Shown here: positions 13,429 to 15,617 of the stretch, piece by piece | Layout of the letters: the number at the start of each line of letters is the position of its first letter | How positions within the stretch are numbered: position 1 is the stretch's first letter | Origin: JAJRXG01 sp964470035 | Lineage (GTDB): Bacteria > Bacteroidota > Bacteroidia > Chitinophagales > Saprospiraceae | NCBI GenBank assembly: GCA_964470035.1 | Contig: CAYYBR010000087.1 | Coordinates: forward strand, 1 to 15,617 | DNA length: 15,617 bases | Direction of reading: 5' to 3' | Made by a program: the position numbers and the translations under genes | Notes under the pieces: model-generated | The model's input: only the letters and a program-made list of their open reading frames with translations | What the model was told of the DNA's origin: nothing | Database searches by the model: none

Positions 13429-14751
13429 CTATAAGTTTCTAGGGTTACCTACTTGAGTACCTATTACATTATCTGTCGGTTGAGTGATTACTGGGCAGTT
13501 AATGATAGCACCTGTGGCAGTTAGTAGATCTGATAGTGAATTTGCTAAAGGGGTCGAATTTAGATTACCTCTAAAAGGAATCAATGTTCCATCAGCAAGT
13601 AGATTATTTATCTGATCAAAACTTGTAAGAATTGGACGCTCTGCTTCTGGCACCGTAAACTCTGTTACGTGTGCATCCCACATTGGTGCATATCTCTCAT
13701 CGCTTGGATCTATAGGGAAGGTATTAGTAGGATCCTGTACCTGACGATCTGAAAGCGAAGCTGTATTAAGACCCTGTACACCCAGGCCATCACCATTATC
13801 AAATGTTCTTCCGTTAGCCGTTGGGCTAAAAGGAAGCATAGAACCACCAGGGAATACACCAAATGAAGGAAGATTAGCAAGTCTAGGGGCATATACTCCT
13901 AACTCGATAGCTGCCGGCGCTGGATCTGACGTATCCGTAACAATATGGAAATAGTAAGGTCTGCCGTCATGCCAGCCATCAAGTAGTTGCATAACAACTG
14001 AAGCTTGATCAATAGCTAGATTTGGGTTGTTCAAATCATCCTCTTGTGTTTGACTATTTCCATCTGGATGAGGGATTCTATCATGGATACCAGAGCTATT
14101 AGCTACTACTTGAGCATTGATAACAATGTTAGAGTTTGGAAGAACTACATATGAAGACCATTCATCAGATGCAACTGCACCAGGATTAACCTCGGCAGGA
14201 GGGAATCCAAAGAGTGCTCCACTTTCATCACTAGGAACTAAAGAACGATTAGGAGAAAAATCAATTGACCCTTCGAAGATAAGTCTTCCATCATCAGTCC
14301 ATCTCGAATTAGCTTCACCGCCAGAGCCAATGGCATTAGCCATCCTTGGTGCAAATATTACTCCCATTTGCTCGGCAAAATCTCTATCTGAAGCTTCTGT
14401 AATTACATAGTAACTCTCTCTTACTTCTCCATTAGACAGGGTCTCCCACCCTTGAAACATAGGGAATCTTGCGGTAGGGCCTGCAGGAACGACATTGCGA
14501 TCAATTCTAAAATCAATACCGAGTATACTTGGTAAGAAAACGTTTTGATCGTCCGTAAATGTAAGAGCAGGATTGTTTACATCAAAAGGAGTGCCTCCAT
14601 CCTCTGCAATACTATTTAACAAAAGATCTGCAGCACTTAGATTAACTGTCGGAGCGGTGACCTCTTGATCGTCGTCCCCACAACTAACCATGAACAATAA
14701 TCCAATAGAAAGAATGCCTAAGAAGAATAATTTGAATGTTTTCATTTTCAT
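13429..14751 (-). CDS. Probable surface lipoprotein with internally duplicated domain, function unknown
   Basis: A 440-residue predicted lipoprotein: a signal peptide of 23 residues ends LLFMVSC, with C24 lipidated. The following GDDDQE is acidic like the export signals that send Bacteroidota lipoproteins to the cell surface. Two stretches are clearly related: about 100-142 and 257-298, both 'G..YY.IxT..SD...A...GV..APR.AN' (YYVITEASDRDFAEQMGV..APRMAN and YYFHIVTDTSDPAPAAIELGV.APRLAN). A third block (about 353-395; YAPMWDAHVTEFTV, then LTSFDQINNLLADGTL) and INCPVI near the end look conserved, and I recall similar blocks in secreted archaeal and bacterial unknown proteins, though unverified. 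No type IX C-terminal sorting domain is seen, as expected for a lipoprotein. It is a single-gene unit with its own terminator; the function is unknown. Confidence 0.8.
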   Translation of the reverse strand: MKMKTFKLFFLGILSIGLLFMVSCGDDDQEVTAPTVNLSAADLLLNSIAEDGGTPFDVNNPALTFTDDQNVFLPSILGIDFRIDRNVVPAGPTARFPMFQGWETLSNGEVRESYYVITEASDRDFAEQMGVIFAPRMANAIGSGGEANSRWTDDGRLIFEGSIDFSPNRSLVPSDESGALFGFPPAEVNPGAVASDEWSSYVVLPNSNIVINAQVVANSSGIHDRIPHPDGNSQTQEDDLNNPNLAIDQASVVMQLLDGWHDGRPYYFHIVTDTSDPAPAAIELGVYAPRLANLPSFGVFPGGSMLPFSPTANGRTFDNGDGLGVQGLNTASLSDRQVQDPTNTFPIDPSDERYAPMWDAHVTEFTVPEAERPILTSFDQINNLLADGTLIPFRGNLNSTPLANSLSDLLTATGAIINCPVITQPTDNVIGTQVGNPRNL

Positions 14752-14806
14752 AATTTTTTTGATTTTTGAATAATTGAATTTTAATTCTAATTAGCATTAT
14801 TAGTTT

Positions 14807-14822
14807 TAGACATTGGTGTCTA
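14807..14822. repeat. Perfect palindromic element TAGACA-TTGG-TGTCTA
   Basis: Six-base arms TAGACA and TGTCTA around a 4-nt centre, 56 bp upstream of the lipoprotein ATG (minus strand). Position and symmetry fit a regulator-binding site or a leader hairpin. No T-run follows on either strand, so it is not a terminator. Confidence 0.5.
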
Positions 14823-14874
14823 TGAACCTACAACATTCAAAAAAGCACTTAACATTAGCGTTTGTAGGATTCAT
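14822..14874. repeat. Long imperfect inverted repeat upstream of the lipoprotein
   Basis: The left arm ATGAACCTACAA (14822-14833) pairs with the right arm TTGTAGGATTCAT (14862-14874) with one bulged base; the spacer is 28 bp. It abuts the palindrome at 14807-14822, so this upstream region carries nested symmetry. It could be a regulatory site or a remnant of element ends. Confidence 0.5.
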
Positions 14875-15127
14875 GAACGCGAGGGTATTTCATTTGTTTG
14901 GACATTTTAGCTTGAACACTATTTATGTCTATTTGATGACTGCCTTAATTTTATCTTAAGAAATATGTAATAGATTCTAAAATCACACTACACGCAGGTC
15001 GATTCAAGAAAGGAGACCGTAAAATCAGCTCAAATAAAGTAGCCTAGACGACTTTTATGCTTAACCGATTATTACATATGTATCGGAATATTAAAAAAGG
15101 TGTATCAATATTTAACAGGACAACTCT

Positions 15128-15292
15128 ATGCATGACAACATAGGCATAGACAACCAGGCCCTTCTCTCTTCTACAGTAATCTAGTGATCGCACAAGAATC
15201 TTGGCACACTGTTCTTTTACAAAAAGATCAAGTGAGCCCACAACTGCGTAGATGATATAGTATATGCTGTATTGATCATGAATGGCGCAGCT
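15128..15292 (-). pseudogene. Remnant of a REP-associated (IS200-like) tyrosine transposase, N-terminal part
   Basis: In one minus-strand frame the translation reads AIHDQYSIYYIIYAVVGSLD, then LFVKEQCAKILVRSLDYCRR, then EKGLVVYAYVVM. This matches the N-terminal half of Bacteroidota RAYT (Y1-type) transposases, whose usual pattern is 'YFVTFTVVGWIDVF...I..SL.YCQ..KGL.VYAYVIMSNHVHLI'. The conserved tryptophan after VVG is a serine. Immediately after VVM the frame continues HRVVLL, so the metal-binding His-x-His pair is gone, and the region with the catalytic tyrosine is absent. An in-frame TAA lies two codons upstream of 15292 and no ATG begins the frame. It is therefore a decayed fragment of about 55 codons. 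A RAYT-style palindrome lies about 240 bp away. Confidence 0.72.
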
Positions 15293-15617
15293 CTTTTATT
15301 CTTTCATTGCTTGTGATTATGTTGCCTCTTTCAGAAAAGTTCTTTATTATTCTTTATCATTTCTATTAAATTAGAAATTTAGGAGAGCAGAGAGATGTCA
15401 ATTTGCCGGTGTTCTAAATACCAATCACTCCGTCAAGTATTTGATGAAAAAAGATCAGAGCCCGAAGCTTTTAGAATACATCATCTATTAAAAAGAATAT
15501 TCGTTTTATCTAGTTTTATTCCACCGACGTTGGAAGTTTGTAACTTCCAACTCCTCTATAAGTCAATGACGTTTCTGCTTAACTTGTGACATATCATTCT
15601 TCTATTTCATATTCAAC
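15293..15617. other. Intergenic stretch at right edge
   Basis: AT-rich sequence with no gene I can support. It holds the perfect palindrome at 15529-15551 and a purine-rich AGGAGA before an unconvincing 64-codon frame. It probably belongs to the decayed transposase neighbourhood. Confidence 0.5.
15529..15551. repeat. REP-like perfect palindrome
   Basis: GTTGGAAGTT and AACTTCCAAC form a perfect 10-bp stem around a TGT loop. No T-run follows on either strand, so it is not a terminator. Such hairpins commonly accompany RAYT transposases, and the remnant at 15128-15292 is nearby. No second copy was seen in this window. Confidence 0.7.

Larger units (their letters stand above)
14752..15127. other. 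Non-coding stretch upstream of the lipoprotein gene
   Basis: AT-rich sequence without a credible gene on either strand. It should contain the lipoprotein promoter, but I could not find a clean TTTG-N19-TAnnTTTG pair. It holds the inverted repeats at 14807-14822 and 14822-14874. The part from about 14880 to 15127 shows nothing I can assign. Confidence 0.6.

Noticed and set aside
15044..15241. 65-codon minus-strand frame starting at GTG as an intact gene
   Set aside because: It is the transposase remnant read from an internal GTG; homology extends upstream to about 15286 without a start and ends after the VVM position.
15395..15589. 64-codon plus-strand frame with AGGAGA eight bases upstream of ATG
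   Set aside because: Bacteroidota rarely depend on Shine-Dalgarno sites, the protein resembles nothing, and the frame runs through the perfect palindrome at 15529-15551.

Overview
The window looks like chromosomal DNA of a Bacteroidota bacterium, most likely a Saprospiria-like or related marine or sludge lineage; the phylum call is firm and the order is a guess. The reasons are a type IX secretion protein (PorQ), a TPR/PD40/OmpA/SPOR envelope protein, a lipoprotein with an acidic stretch right after its lipid-bearing cysteine, promoters of the form TTTG-N19-TAnnTTTG, and little sign of Shine-Dalgarno sites. All genes look native. The only mobile-element trace is a decayed transposase fragment near the right edge.

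Left part (1-4692). The minus strand carries a mitochondrial-type citrate synthase followed 15 bp later by the glycine cleavage H protein, which runs off the left edge. Divergent from them lie a cysteine-rich DUF3109 protein and, behind a near-consensus promoter, a membrane-anchored PpiD/SurA-type peptidyl-prolyl isomerase closed by a strong terminator.

Middle (4734-10305). A MORN-repeat lipoprotein is coupled by a one-base TAATG overlap to porQ. porQ meets, stop codon against stop codon, a large minus-strand envelope gene with TPR, PD40, OmpA-like and SPOR-like parts. That gene starts with TTG inside the end of a 2-oxoacid dehydrogenase E2 gene. Together with PpiD, this is a segment devoted to envelope biogenesis and secretion.

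Right part (10355-13191). A compact minus-strand operon runs: 45-aa single-TM protein, ECF sigma factor, birA, 42-aa small ORF, cinA. The two small genes are below usual annotation cut-offs, and the 42-codon ORF is joined to both neighbours by ATGA overlaps. Lipoate and biotin themes recur: GcvH and E2 are lipoylated proteins, and BirA attaches biotin.

Right edge (13368-15617). A lipoprotein of unknown function with an internal duplication has its own terminator and a 5' region rich in inverted repeats. Beyond it are about 870 bp without an intact gene, holding an N-terminal remnant of a REP-associated (IS200-like) tyrosine transposase and a perfect 10-bp-arm palindrome of the kind such transposases are linked to.

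I found no CRISPR array, tRNA, rRNA or intact mobile element. The most original leads are the two small coupled ORFs around the sigma factor, birA and cinA; the envelope protein with an apparently inactivated peptidoglycan-binding site next to porQ; and the duplicated lipoprotein.
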